Below are positions 55,456 through 64,000 of a stretch of DNA of 64,000 bases, piece by piece. The notes below the pieces were generated by a model. It saw only the letters and a list, made by a program, of their open reading frames with translations, was not told the DNA's origin and did not search any database. The DNA is from Phytopseudomonas daroniae. GTDB taxonomy: Bacteria > Pseudomonadota > Gammaproteobacteria > Pseudomonadales > Pseudomonadaceae. The stretch lies in NCBI RefSeq assembly GCF_004327285.1, contig NZ_QJUI01000006.1, positions 1 through 64,000 of the forward strand. The letters are read 5' to 3'. Within the stretch, counting starts at the first letter, position 1. Every line of letters starts with the position of its first letter. Position numbers and translations under genes: made by a program.

Positions 55456-55613
55456 TACCGTGTTAGCCGAAGGCGTAATCCGCCGCAAGATTCGCAACAA
55501 CGCAAACCCCGGACAGCAGAACGCCCCGCACGAAGGCGAGGCGTTCTGGTATATCAGCGGATGCAGCCGGTTCGCGGTAAACGACGGATTACGCTTCGCT
55601 AATCCATCCTACG
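55456..55613. repeat. REPIN family C, 5' end eroded
   Basis: Third copy in direct succession; the opening CGTAGGGCGTA is replaced by TTACCGTGTTAGCC. It ends 47 bases before the pilA stop. Confidence 0.85.
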
Positions 55614-55660
55614 GAGTTAATCCGTCTTACCGAGTTACAAAGTCATCCACCATACAGCAA

Positions 55661-56137
55661 TTATAGCGGGCAACCAGTAGCAGTGTACTTGGTATCAATA
55701 GCCGCTGCCTGACAGGACCACGAACCATTTGCATCACGAGTCCAAGTAACAGTACCAGGACCAGAACTCAAAGCCACAGCAGCCTGATTACCAAAGGTAG
55801 CCACAATAGTAGCTAAGCCGGTATTTGGGATGGTTACCTGCGGTACACCAGTGTTTGCCGGAATAGCAGTACCTTGAGTAGCACCAGTCAAGATACTCGA
55901 ACCAGTGGCTTGAGGATCGCAGTTGCCTGCGGCGATACCAACCGTGAGCTTGCCTTCCAGGATGCAGGCTTCAACAGCAGTTTTGATCGCACCAGCCTCA
56001 GCAACAGCGCGCTGAACCTGCGATTTAGCCACATAAGTCTGATACTGAGGGATAGCGATAGCCGCCAGAATACCGATGATCGCAACCACGATCATCAGTT
56101 CGATAAGGGTAAAACCCTTTTGCAATTGAGCTTTCAT
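55661..56137 (-). CDS. pilA: Type IV major pilin
   Basis: 158 residues. The prepilin leader MKAQLQKG is followed by [20 protein letters not shown], the N-methylated N-terminus with Glu5 for subunit assembly. PilD (encoded in the adjacent operon) cleaves after Gly8. Two cysteines near the C-terminus (about 142 and 156) would form the D-region disulfide loop. Used for twitching, attachment and DNA uptake. GGAG lies six bases before the ATG at 56137. A sigma-54 type promoter is positioned about 50 bases upstream. The gene is divergent from pilBCD. Confidence 0.95.
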   Translation of the reverse strand: MKAQLQKGFTLIELMIVVAIIGILAAIAIPQYQTYVAKSQVQRAVAEAGAIKTAVEACILEGKLTVGIAAGNCDPQATGSSILTGATQGTAIPANTGVPQVTIPNTGLATIVATFGNQAAVALSSGPGTVTWTRDANGSWSCQAAAIDTKYTATGCPL

Positions 56138-56186
56138 ATAACTCTCCATTTATTAAGTGTCAGGCAGACAAGCCTGTTGGAGATCA

Positions 56187-56203
56187 AGCAGGAGGCGTGC
56201 CAA
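56187..56203 (-). promoter_or_regulatory. Sigma-54 promoter of pilA
   Basis: The minus strand reads TTGGCACGCCTCCTGCT, a close match to TGGCAC-N5-TTGCT with the GG and GC elements ten bases apart. This is the promoter class used by PilS/PilR-controlled pilin genes. Confidence 0.8.
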
Positions 56204-56397
56204 TACGGCCCGACCTTGCAAATACAATGAAAACTGCAAGCCACCTCACAAAACGGAACCCTGTACGTCAATAATGCGAAACGCCCAGACCGCACTTCTC
56301 CGCACCTTGTGACGTTTTTCGTCACCACAATGCTGACCGTTTGGCAGCCCCTGCCATCTGCGTTATAACGCACCCATTCGATATATGTGAGGTGCCC

Positions 56398-58104
56398 ATG
56401 AGCGACAATATTCCCCTTTCCGGCTTGGCCAAGCAGGTGGTACTGGCTGAGCTGCTGGACGAGAAGGCCGCTCAGCAAGCGCAAGCGCAGGCCAAGCGCA
56501 ATAAGTTGTCGCTGGTCACCTATCTGGCACAGAACAAACTGGTAAAGAGTCGCGCCCTGGTTGAACTGGCGGCCGAGCAGTTCGGCGTCGCCTATTTCGA
56601 CCTCAGCGCCCTGGACAAGGAAAGTCAGCCCAAGGATCTGGTCAGCGAAAAGCTGGTGCGCCAACACCGGACGCTGCCTTTGTGGCGGCGTGGCAATAAG
56701 CTATTCGTTGGTATCTCCGACCCCTCCAATCACCAAGCGGTTACGGATATTCAGTTCAGCACCGGCCTTTCCACCGAGGCACTGCTGGTAGAAGACGACA
56801 AGCTGGGCGAGGCCATCGACAAATTCTTCGATACCGGCCATAGCGGCCTGGAGGATTTGGGCGATGTCGACCTGGATGGCCTGGAAACCGAATCCGTCGA
56901 TGATGACAAGAAGATCAATGATGGCAGCGGCCAGGATGCCGACGATGCGCCGGTGGTGCGCTTCGTCAACAAGATGCTGCTCGATGCGATCAAGGGCGGC
57001 TCGTCCGACCTGCACTTCGAGCCCTATGAAAAAGCCTACCGGGTACGCTTTCGTACCGACGGCATCCTGCATGAGACGGCACGCCCGCCCATCCAACTGG
57101 CGCCGCGTATCGCTGCACGCCTGAAGGTGATGGCCGGCCTGGATATCTCCGAGCGGCGCAAGCCGCAGGATGGCCGCATCAAGATGAAAATTTCCAAGAG
57201 CAAGGCCATCGATTTCCGGGTCAATACCCTGCCGACCCTGTGGGGCGAGAAGATCGTGATGCGAATTCTCGACTCTGCCAGCGCGCAGATGGGTATCGAT
57301 GCGCTGGGTTATGAGGAAAGCCAGAAGGATCTTTACCTGGCGGCGCTCAAACAACCGCAGGGAATGATCCTGGTCACCGGCCCGACAGGGTCGGGCAAAA
57401 CCGTATCTCTTTATACCGGCCTGAATATTCTCAATACCGCGGATGTGAATATCTCCACTGCGGAAGACCCGGTGGAGATCAACCTGGAGGGCATCAACCA
57501 GGTCAACGTCAACCCCAAACAGGGCATGGATTTCACCCAGGCCCTGCGCGCTTTCCTGCGCCAGGATCCGGACATCATCATGGTCGGCGAGATTCGCGAC
57601 CTGGACACTGCCTCCATCGCGATCAAGGCGGCGCAAACCGGGCATATGGTGATGTCCACCCTGCACACCAACAGCGCGGCAGAAACGCTGACGCGTTTGC
57701 GCAATATGGGCGTGCCCTCCTTCAATATCGCCACCTCGGTCAACCTGATCATCGCCCAGCGCCTGGCGCGCAAGCTTTGTAATAGCTGCAAGAAGGAAGT
57801 AGCGATTCCTAACGAGGCGTTGCTGGAGGAAGGTTTCCCCGAAAACAGGCTTGGCACCTTCAAGCTTTATGGCCCGGTTGGCTGCGAAAATTGCAAAGGC
57901 GGTTACAAAGGCCGTGTCGGTATTTATGAAGTGGTTAAAAACACGCCGAACCTGCAGCGGATTATCATGGAGGAAGGCAACTCCATCGATATTGCCACGC
58001 AAATGCGTAAAGACGGCTTCAACGACCTGCGTACCTCGGCCTTGCTGAAGGCCATGCAAGGCGTGACCAGCCTCGAGGAAGTCAACCGCGTGACCAAGGA
58101 TTAA
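56398..58104 (+). CDS. pilB: Type IV pilus assembly ATPase
   Basis: 568 residues. Hexameric cytoplasmic ATPase that powers pilus extension. N-terminal GSPII_E-type domain (about 1-160), Walker A GPTGSGKT (about 329-336), Asp box, Walker B VGEIRDLDTA, His box TGHMVMSTLHTNSA, and a C-terminal Cys4 zinc site (CNSC...CENC). The ATG at 56398 (MSDNIPL) has GAGGTG upstream; a longer frame to 56341 is unlikely. First gene of pilBCD, divergent from pilA. Confidence 0.96.
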   Translation: MSDNIPLSGLAKQVVLAELLDEKAAQQAQAQAKRNKLSLVTYLAQNKLVKSRALVELAAEQFGVAYFDLSALDKESQPKDLVSEKLVRQHRTLPLWRRGNKLFVGISDPSNHQAVTDIQFSTGLSTEALLVEDDKLGEAIDKFFDTGHSGLEDLGDVDLDGLETESVDDDKKINDGSGQDADDAPVVRFVNKMLLDAIKGGSSDLHFEPYEKAYRVRFRTDGILHETARPPIQLAPRIAARLKVMAGLDISERRKPQDGRIKMKISKSKAIDFRVNTLPTLWGEKIVMRILDSASAQMGIDALGYEESQKDLYLAALKQPQGMILVTGPTGSGKTVSLYTGLNILNTADVNISTAEDPVEINLEGINQVNVNPKQGMDFTQALRAFLRQDPDIIMVGEIRDLDTASIAIKAAQTGHMVMSTLHTNSAAETLTRLRNMGVPSFNIATSVNLIIAQRLARKLCNSCKKEVAIPNEALLEEGFPENRLGTFKLYGPVGCENCKGGYKGRVGIYEVVKNTPNLQRIIMEEGNSIDIATQMRKDGFNDLRTSALLKAMQGVTSLEEVNRVTKD

Positions 58105-58106
58105 CC

Positions 58107-59327
58107 ATGGCAGCAGCAAAAGCAGCGAAGACCAGCACGTTCGTCTGGGAAGGCAAGGATCGAAAAGGCTCCGTGGTCAAGGGCGAGCTCAATGGGCAGA
58201 ATCCTGCGCTGATCAAGGCGCATCTACGCAAGCAGGGCATCAACCCGACCAAAGTGCGCAAGAAGGGCATCTCGCTGTTTGGCGGCGGCAAGAAGATCAA
58301 GCCCATGGATATCGCCCTGTTCGCTCGGCAGATGGCGACCATGATGAAGGCCGGCGTACCGCTGCTGCAGTCCTTCGATATCATCGCTGACGGCTTGGAA
58401 AATCCGAATATGCGCAAGCTGGTCGATGACATTAAGCAGCATGTGGCGGCAGGTAATAGCTTCGCCGCGGCGCTGCGCACCAAGCCTCAATATTTTGATG
58501 ACCTGTTTTGCAACCTGGTGGAAGCCGGCGAACAGTCGGGGGCTCTGGAGACGCTGCTGGATCGGGTCGCGACCTATAAGGAAAAAACCGAGGCCCTGAA
58601 GGCCAAGATCAAAAAGGCCATGAACTACCCGATTGCGGTGATTGCAGTCGCGATAATAGTTTCCTGTATTCTGCTAATAAAAGTGGTGCCACAGTTTCAG
58701 AGTGTCTTCTCGAGCTTCGGCGCAGACTTGCCTGCATTTACTCTATTCGTGGTCGGTATATCTGAAGGGCTTCAGGAATGGTGGTTTATCTTCCTGATTG
58801 CACTCGTGGCCTCAGGTTATGCATTTGTGCAGGCGCATCGGCGCTCCGAAAAATTTCGGGACGGCTTGGATCGCACCGTGCTCAAGGCGCCGATTGTTGG
58901 CAATATCGTCTACAAATCATCGGTCGCACGCTACGCCCGTACGCTGTCTACCACTTTTTCCGCCGGTGTGCCCTTGGTCGAGGCACTGGATTCGGTCGCC
59001 GGCGCGACAGGCAACGTGGTGTTCCGCAATGCCGTTAACAAGGTCAAGCAGGACGTTACCAGCGGTATGCAATTGAACTTCTCCATGCGCTCCACCAATA
59101 CCTTTCCAGCAATGGCCGTACAGATGACTGCCATCGGCGAAGAATCTGGCGCACTGGATACCATGCTCGACAAGGTGGCCAGCTACTACGAGGCGGAAGT
59201 AGACAATGCCGTCGATGGCCTTACTGCTTTGATGGAGCCTTTGATCATGTCCGTGCTCGGCGTACTGGTCGGCGGCCTGATCATCGCCATGTACCTGCCA
59301 ATCTTCCAGCTGGGCAACGTCGTTTAA
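58107..59327 (+). CDS. pilC: Type IV pilus inner-membrane platform protein
   Basis: 406 residues, full length for the family. Two GspF domains (about 70-195 and 275-400) with three membrane helices; KPMDIALFARQMATMMKAGVPLLQS is trimmed from the first and TFSAGVPLVEALDSVA is from the second. It couples PilB to pilus subunits in the membrane. It starts two bases after the pilB stop. Confidence 0.96.
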   Translation: MAAAKAAKTSTFVWEGKDRKGSVVKGELNGQNPALIKAHLRKQGINPTKVRKKGISLFGGGKKIKPMDIALFARQMATMMKAGVPLLQSFDIIADGLENPNMRKLVDDIKQHVAAGNSFAAALRTKPQYFDDLFCNLVEAGEQSGALETLLDRVATYKEKTEALKAKIKKAMNYPIAVIAVAIIVSCILLIKVVPQFQSVFSSFGADLPAFTLFVVGISEGLQEWWFIFLIALVASGYAFVQAHRRSEKFRDGLDRTVLKAPIVGNIVYKSSVARYARTLSTTFSAGVPLVEALDSVAGATGNVVFRNAVNKVKQDVTSGMQLNFSMRSTNTFPAMAVQMTAIGEESGALDTMLDKVASYYEAEVDNAVDGLTALMEPLIMSVLGVLVGGLIIAMYLPIFQLGNVV

Positions 59328-59329
59328 AT

Positions 59330-60202
59330 ATGACCGTAATCGACTTTCTGGCCGGCAATACGCCGGCCTTTGTTTTCTGCGCGTTGGTACTTGGCTTGCT
59401 GGTCGGCAGCTTTCTTAACGTCGTGATCCACCGCCTGCCCAAGATGATGCACCGCGACTGGCGCACTCAAGCACGGGAAGTGCTGGAACTGCCGGCTGAA
59501 CCCGAGGGCGAACCCTACAACCTCGTACTGCCCCACTCCAGTTGCCCCCACTGCAAGCACGAGATTCGCCCCTGGGAAAATATCCCGGTTATCAGCTACC
59601 TCTTTCTGCGCGGCAAATGCTCTGGCTGCAAAGCGAAGATCAGCCTGCGCTACCCGCTGGTCGAGCTGAGCTGCGGACTGCTGTCGGCCTATATCGCCTG
59701 GCATTTCGGTTTCGGCTGGCAGACTGTAAGCATGCTGGTGCTGGCCTGGGGGCTGCTGGCCATGAGCCTGATCGATGCCGACCACCAGCTATTACCGGAC
59801 TCCCTGGTGCTGCCGCTTTTGTGGCTGGGCTTGATCGCCAACCACTTCGGCCTGTTCACCAACCTTGAGGATGCCTTGTGGGGCGCGGTCGCTGGCTACC
59901 TCAGCCTGTGGTCGGTGTTCTGGCTGTTCAAGCTGGTCACTGGCAAGGAAGGTATGGGTTATGGCGACTTCAAGCTGCTGGCCATGCTTGGCGCCTGGGG
60001 CGGCTGGCAGATTCTGCCGCTGACCATTCTGCTCTCTTCCCTGGTCGGCGCCGTGCTGGGTGTGATCATGCTGCGCTTGCGCGATGCGAACACCAGTACC
60101 CCGATTCCCTTCGGCCCTTACCTGGCCATCGCAGGGTTTATCGCGCTGCTCTGGGGCAAGCAGATCACTGACACATACCTGCAGTTCGCCGGGTTCAATT
60201 AA
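59330..60202 (+). CDS. pilD: Prepilin peptidase / N-methyltransferase
   Basis: 290 residues. Cleaves prepilins after the leader Gly and N-methylates the new N-terminal Phe. The zinc-binding Cys pairs are CPHC and CSGC (about 72 and 97), and the aspartyl-protease residues are in LIDADHQLLPD and GYGDFKLLAMLG. Eight membrane helices. It follows pilC by 2 bases. It also serves type II secretion pseudopilins where present. Confidence 0.96.
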   Translation: MTVIDFLAGNTPAFVFCALVLGLLVGSFLNVVIHRLPKMMHRDWRTQAREVLELPAEPEGEPYNLVLPHSSCPHCKHEIRPWENIPVISYLFLRGKCSGCKAKISLRYPLVELSCGLLSAYIAWHFGFGWQTVSMLVLAWGLLAMSLIDADHQLLPDSLVLPLLWLGLIANHFGLFTNLEDALWGAVAGYLSLWSVFWLFKLVTGKEGMGYGDFKLLAMLGAWGGWQILPLTILLSSLVGAVLGVIMLRLRDANTSTPIPFGPYLAIAGFIALLWGKQITDTYLQFAGFN

Positions 60203-60311
60203 ACTCGCAGGCGTAATCCGCCGTATGTCTGGTGGGCAACCTGTGCAGTTAAAATTGCCTCTGGTTTCGCGGTATACGACGGATTACGCCTTCGGCTAAT
60301 CCATCCTACGG
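60203..60311. repeat. REPIN family C, short-spacer variant
   Basis: GCAGGCGTAATCCGCCG, then CGCGGTATACGACGGATTACG and GGCTAATCCATCCTACGG. Most of the usual ~100-base spacer is absent. Confidence 0.75.
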
Positions 60312-60343
60312 AGCTGCGGTGGTTGAAGGTTTCACGCGACTCT

Positions 60344-60434
60344 GTAGGAGCCGTGCCCCGCGACGATTGGCATGGACGACGCCGATATTGCGGTAAGGCT
60401 GCAATCGTTTCGCGCCAGGGGGCGGCGCTCCTAC
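60344..60434. repeat. Inverted REP pair, family D
   Basis: GTAGGAGCCGTGCCCCGCG begins and GGGGGCGGCGCTCCTAC ends this element; it also starts with GTAG. A related copy lies at 45679-45765. Both repeats fill most of the 329-base gap between pilD and coaE. Confidence 0.7.
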
Positions 60435-60531
60435 ATGAGAGCGGCAGTTCACGCCCTGACCTGATTCGCCACACGCCGGGTGGCTCCTTTACAATCCGCC
60501 CCTGATTTTCCATAAGGGGCACGCGCACACC

Positions 60532-61140
60532 ATGAAACCCTGGACGCTCGGCCTTACCGGCGGTATCGGCAGCGGCAAGAGTGCCGTTGCTGAGCACTTC
60601 GTCGAATTGGGTGTGGATCTGATCGATGCCGATCAGGCGGCTCGCTGGGTCGTGGAGCCTGGTCGTCCTGCGCTGGCGGCTATCGTCGAGCATTTTGGCG
60701 AGCAGGTTTTGCAGGCCGATGGCCAGTTGAATCGCCCGGCACTGCGTGAGCGGATCTTCGCAGATCCCACACAAAGACGCTGGCTGGAAAGCCTGCTGCA
60801 CCCACTGATCGCTCAGGAGGTTGCGCAGTTCCTGGCCCGCGCACAATCGCCCTACGCGATTCTGGTATCGCCCCTGCTGATCGAGTCCGGGCAATACAAA
60901 TTGACGCAACGCGTGCTGGTGGTCGATGTACCCGAGCAGTTGCAAATCGAACGCACCATGCGCCGCGACCAGTTGTCGGTTGAACAGGTGCAGGCCATTC
61001 TGGCTGTCCAGGCAACACGCACGGAACGCCTGCGCCATGCCGATGATGTGCTGACCAACGACCGCGACCTGACCTGGATGAAAAGCGAAGTCGAGCGCCT
61101 GCATGCCTTTTACCTGACCTTGAATGGAGGCCAATCATGA
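60532..61140 (+). CDS. coaE: Dephospho-CoA kinase
   Basis: 202 residues. Last step of coenzyme A synthesis, phosphorylating the 3'-hydroxyl of dephospho-CoA. The P-loop is [10 protein letters not shown] (about 8-17), [13 protein letters not shown] binds substrate, and SPLLIESG and [10 protein letters not shown] are conserved. In the usual Pseudomonas place after pilD. It overlaps yacG by four bases. Confidence 0.96.
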   Translation: MKPWTLGLTGGIGSGKSAVAEHFVELGVDLIDADQAARWVVEPGRPALAAIVEHFGEQVLQADGQLNRPALRERIFADPTQRRWLESLLHPLIAQEVAQFLARAQSPYAILVSPLLIESGQYKLTQRVLVVDVPEQLQIERTMRRDQLSVEQVQAILAVQATRTERLRHADDVLTNDRDLTWMKSEVERLHAFYLTLNGGQS

Positions 61141-61337
61141 GCACCCCCACCCTCGTCCCCTGCCCAACCTGCAACGCCCCCGTGGAATGGGGCCCGCAAA
61201 GCCCGAGTCGCCCCTTCTGCTCCGAGCGTTGCAAGCTGATCGATCTCGGCGCCTGGGCCTCGGAAGAACACGCGATCCCGGGAAACCCGCTGGAAGACGA
61301 CCTGTTTTCCGATGACCTGCCACCTCGCCAGCACTGA
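61137..61337 (+). CDS. yacG: DNA gyrase inhibitor YacG (zinc-binding)
   Basis: 66 residues. The Cys4 zinc site is CPTCNAP ... [15 protein letters not shown], the complete family motif. YacG binds GyrB and blocks DNA binding by gyrase. ATG overlaps the coaE stop; the two genes are co-expressed. Confidence 0.95.
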   Translation: MSTPTLVPCPTCNAPVEWGPQSPSRPFCSERCKLIDLGAWASEEHAIPGNPLEDDLFSDDLPPRQH

Positions 61338-61396
61338 TCGAATCGAACGATAGGCCAGGCTGCGCGCCTCGATCCGTCCTGCGTATCCGCGACACC

Positions 61397-61554
61397 CGTA
61401 GGGCGTATTCGCCGAAGGCGTAATCCGCCGCAAGAAGTGGCATCACCGCCCCCAGACAGCAGAACGCCCCGCCCGGGGCAAGGCGTTCAGCTATATCAGT
61501 GGATACAACAGCCTCGCGGTGAACGACGGATTACGCTTCGCTAATCCACCCTAC
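61397..61554. repeat. REPIN family C
   Basis: CGTAGGGCGTATTCGCCGAA at the start and GGATTACGCTTCGCTAATCC at the end, with the spacer variant GGCAAGGCGTTCAGC. Confidence 0.85.
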
Positions 61555-61580
61555 CGATCTGTCCGGCGTATCCGCGAACC

Positions 61581-61867
61581 CGTAGGGCGTATTAGCCGAA
61601 GGCGTAATCCGCCGCAAAAAGCGGCATCACCGCCCCTCCAGACAGCTGCTTATCAAGAATTGATAAGCCGTCCGCCGCCTTACTGTCGTTTAGCCGATGA
61701 GACCTCGCTGATAACCACGTGACGTTTGCCACGTGACCCTCAGCGCTGAGCACATCGGGGTGACGACAGGTTGAGAACGCCCCGCACGAGGCAAGGCGTT
61801 CAGCTATATCAGTGGATACAGCAGCCTCGCGGTGAACGACGGATTACGCTTCGCTAATCCATCCTAC
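61581..61867. repeat. REPIN family C carrying a ~130-bp insertion
   Basis: It has both family-C ends, but between CCAGACAGC (61640s) and GAACGCCCCGCACGAGGC (61770s) there is unrelated DNA including a TTATCAAGAATTGATAA palindrome and CACGTGACGTTTGCCACGTG. Confidence 0.75.
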
Positions 61868-61893
61868 CGATCCGTCCTGCGTATCCGCATACC

Positions 61894-62053
61894 CGTAGGG
61901 CGTATTAGCCGAAGGCGTAATCCGCCGCAAGAAGGCGGCATCACCGCATCCCCAAACAGCAAAACGCCCCGCCTGAGGGCGAGGCACGGATGTATGCAGT
62001 AGCTGCATGGGCTCGCGGTGAACGGCGGATTACGCTTCGCTAATCCACCCTAC
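61894..62053. repeat. REPIN family C
   Basis: CGTAGGGCGTATTAGCCGAA opening and GGATTACGCTTCGCTAATCC closing arm. Third consecutive copy between yacG and ndh. Confidence 0.85.
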
Positions 62054-62228
62054 CTATCTAGAATGCCTACACACAGGAACCGGAGCTCGTCCGGTACGCG
62101 ACTACCGCAGATCATCTGCGCTCAGGCAATAGGCCTGAACTGATTGAGTGCCCCCTGAGTCGCCTGGTGCTATGAGCCTCTGCTCGCCCGGACTCACCAC
62201 AGATTTCTTAGCCTTGTGAGAAGCATCC

Positions 62229-63527
62229 ATGACCCATCGAATCGTAATCGTCGGCGGCGGTGCCGGCGGCCTGGAACTCGCTACCCGCCTGGGAAGAACA
62301 CTGGGCAAGCGCGGCAAGGCCCATATCACCCTCGCCGATGCCAACCTGACCCACATCTGGAAGCCACTGCTGCATGAAGTGGCGGCCGGCTCGCTGAACT
62401 CTACGGAGAACGAGCTGAACTACGTTGCTCAGGCGAAATGGAACCACTTTGAATTCCAGCTCGGCCGCATGAGTGGGCTGGATCGCGAACGCAAGACCAT
62501 CCAGCTCGCCGCGACGCTGGATGAGGACAACCGCGAACTGGTGCCAGCACGCGAACTCGCCTACGACACCCTGGTCATCGCGGTCGGCAGTACCACCAAT
62601 GACTTCGGCACCGAAGGCGCGGCCAACCACTGCATCTTCCTCGACACCCGCGAACAAGCCGAGCGTTTCCACCGCAAGATGCTCAGCCATTACCTGCGCG
62701 CCCATGCAGGTAACGGCGATAACGACCAGATCAGTGTCGCCATCGTCGGCGCGGGCGCCACAGGCGTGGAGCTGGCCGCCGAACTGCACCACGCGGCCCA
62801 TCAGCTGGCGGCCTACGGACTGGATCGCATTCGCCCCGAGAACATGCGCATCACCCTGATCGAAGCAGGGCCGCGTGTACTGCCGGCATTGCCGGAACGC
62901 ATCAGCGCACCGGTGCACAAAACCCTGCAGAAGCTGGGCGTGAACGTGCTGACCAACGCTGCGGTGAAGGAAGTCACTGCCGACGGTTTGCTGACCGCCA
63001 GCGGCGAACAGATCCCGGCGAGCCTCAAGGTGTGGGCGGCCGGTATCCGCGCACCAGCATTCCTCAAGGATCTGGACGGTCTGGAAAACAATCGCATCAA
63101 TCAGCTGGTGGTCACACCGACCCTGCAAACGACCCGCGACGAGAACATCTTCGCTTTCGGTGACTGCGCCGCCTGCCCGCTCGGCGATGGCAGCGAGCGC
63201 AACGTGCCGCCACGCGCGCAGGCCGCTCACCAGCAAGCCTCGCTGCTGGTCAAATCGCTCGCGCTACGCCTGCAGAACCAGCCGCTGCCCACATACACCT
63301 ACAAGGACTACGGCTCTCTGATCTCGCTGTCGAGCTTTAGCGCCGTTGGCAACCTGATGGGTAATCTGATGGGCAGCGTGAAACTGGAAGGCTGGCTTGC
63401 TCGCATGTTCTACATATCGCTGTATCGCATGCACCAGATGGCGCTCTATGGGAGCTTCCGCACCTTGCTGCTGATGCTCAGCGACCGCATCGGCCGCAGC
63501 ACCGATCCACGGCTCAAGCTGCATTGA
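62229..63527 (+). CDS. ndh: Type II NADH dehydrogenase
   Basis: 432 residues. A single-subunit, non-proton-pumping NADH:ubiquinone oxidoreductase at the inner face of the membrane. The FAD motif IVGGGAGGLELATRLG is at the N-terminus, the NADH motif IVGAGATGVELAAEL is near residue 176, ENIFAFGDCAAC binds FAD, and a C-terminal amphipathic segment (about 380-420, LARMFYISLYRMHQMALYG) attaches to the membrane. ATG preceded by GAGAAG. It follows three REPIN copies. Confidence 0.95.
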   Translation: MTHRIVIVGGGAGGLELATRLGRTLGKRGKAHITLADANLTHIWKPLLHEVAAGSLNSTENELNYVAQAKWNHFEFQLGRMSGLDRERKTIQLAATLDEDNRELVPARELAYDTLVIAVGSTTNDFGTEGAANHCIFLDTREQAERFHRKMLSHYLRAHAGNGDNDQISVAIVGAGATGVELAAELHHAAHQLAAYGLDRIRPENMRITLIEAGPRVLPALPERISAPVHKTLQKLGVNVLTNAAVKEVTADGLLTASGEQIPASLKVWAAGIRAPAFLKDLDGLENNRINQLVVTPTLQTTRDENIFAFGDCAACPLGDGSERNVPPRAQAAHQQASLLVKSLALRLQNQPLPTYTYKDYGSLISLSSFSAVGNLMGNLMGSVKLEGWLARMFYISLYRMHQMALYGSFRTLLLMLSDRIGRSTDPRLKLH

Positions 63528-63610
63528 TCCTGAGGGGGCGCCGGGCAGTATGCTCGGCGTCATGAAGGCGGGAGCGGCCTCTCGTAGATCGCAGGATAGG
63601 TCGGGCCACG

Positions 63611-63654
63611 CGGTGAAACCCACCGGCAATTGATGGGTTTCACCCATCCTACGG
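63611..63654. repeat. REPIN family A, left arm eroded
   Basis: CGGTGAAACCCACCGGCAATTG then GGGTTTCACCCATCCTACGG. The GTAGGATGG head is missing. Confidence 0.75.
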
Positions 63655-63680
63655 CTGCATTAATCCTGAGAGCGGCCTGT

Positions 63681-63772
63681 CGTAGGGTGGACGACGCTTC
63701 ATCCGTCCACCGCTCCGCAATCGCAATGGTGGATGAAAAGAGCGTCAGCTACGCGCCCCGATCCACCCTACG
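63681..63772. repeat. REPIN family B
   Basis: CGTAGGGTGGACGACGC, spacer GCTCCGCAATCGCAATGG, then TGGATGAAAAGAGCGTC and ATCCACCCTACG. Confidence 0.8.
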
Positions 63773-63832
63773 TCCCTGCATTGATCCTGAGGGGGCGTTG
63801 GGCACCATCAAGACAAGAGCGGACGCTTACCC

Positions 63833-63924
63833 CGTAGGGTGGACGACGCTTCACCTGCGCGGCCCGATCCGTCCACCGCTCCGCAATCGCGATGGTGGAT
63901 GAAAAGAGCGTCATCCACCCTACG
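63833..63924. repeat. REPIN family B
   Basis: Second copy, almost identical to the one 150 bases before it. The window then ends in a rearranged family C end (GGATTACGCTTCGCTAGGC). Confidence 0.8.
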
Positions 63925-64000
63925 TCCCTGTATTGGATGTGCCGGCCAAATGTCGGATTACGCTTCGCTAGGCTACGCGCCCCGATCCAGCCTACGGGAT

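Noticed and set aside
55045-55613. Regularly spaced repeats resembling a CRISPR array
   Set aside because: The units are ~160-bp inverted REP pairs with conserved spacers, not short direct repeats with unique spacers, and no cas genes are present.

Overview
The window is chromosomal DNA of a Pseudomonas sensu lato. The housekeeping neighbourhoods (xseB-ispA-dxs with ribA nearby; pilA/pilBCD-coaE-yacG with a type II NADH dehydrogenase), high-GC codon use, OprD porins, a membrane PQQ glucose dehydrogenase and abundant GTAG-headed REP/REPIN repeats all fit. A mendocina/oleovorans- or stutzeri-like lineage is my guess; the species cannot be fixed from sequence alone.

Region 1 (1-9.6 kb) is an accessory island around a CAT-anticodon tRNA. 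It holds an SH3 membrane protein with 57-bp internal repeats, a Fic-family AMPylase with its own winged helix and repeated operator, a membrane-anchored DUF4041/GIY-YIG protein, a decayed NERD/zinc-ribbon gene, an AT-rich one-gene nuclease-NTPase candidate defence protein, a decayed XRE antitoxin gene, and a repressor/BRO antirepressor pair with two 16-bp operators.

Region 2 (9.7-34 kb) is metabolic. After a diguanylate cyclase comes a flavin monooxygenase-RidA-DUF1028-ArgE-like operon with a divergent LysR and an orphan PotD-like binding protein. Next are a polar amino-acid ABC transporter, an SDR, and a cluster encoding biotin carboxylase, biotin carrier, PxpB, PxpC, a biotin-site-less carrier homologue and PxpA. 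That cluster looks like a split urea-carboxylase/5-oxoprolinase-type lactam or amide-opening enzyme. A Nac-like LysR, an aminotransferase, an MFS transporter, an OprD porin and a GABA-type permease follow. Four ATA-N9-TAT boxes, the Nac recognition pattern, lie upstream of the SDR, the carboxylase operon, the LysR and the aminotransferase, suggesting one regulon.

Region 3 (34-48 kb) is conserved core: topB, xseB-ispA-dxs, a cobalamin riboswitch with btuB, an AI-2E family exporter, a BtuF-like protein, ribA, a DUF192 protein and prfC.

Region 4 (48-64 kb) mixes core genes (gcd, pilA/pilBCD, coaE, yacG, ndh) with repeat-rich junk and small mobile or selfish genes: an IS110 remnant cut by a REPIN, two adjacent toxin-antitoxin modules, an unknown membrane protein, and a REP-associated tyrosine transposase (RAYT) sitting among copies of the long REPIN it probably mobilises. 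At least three GTAG-headed REP families are scattered through the intergenic regions.
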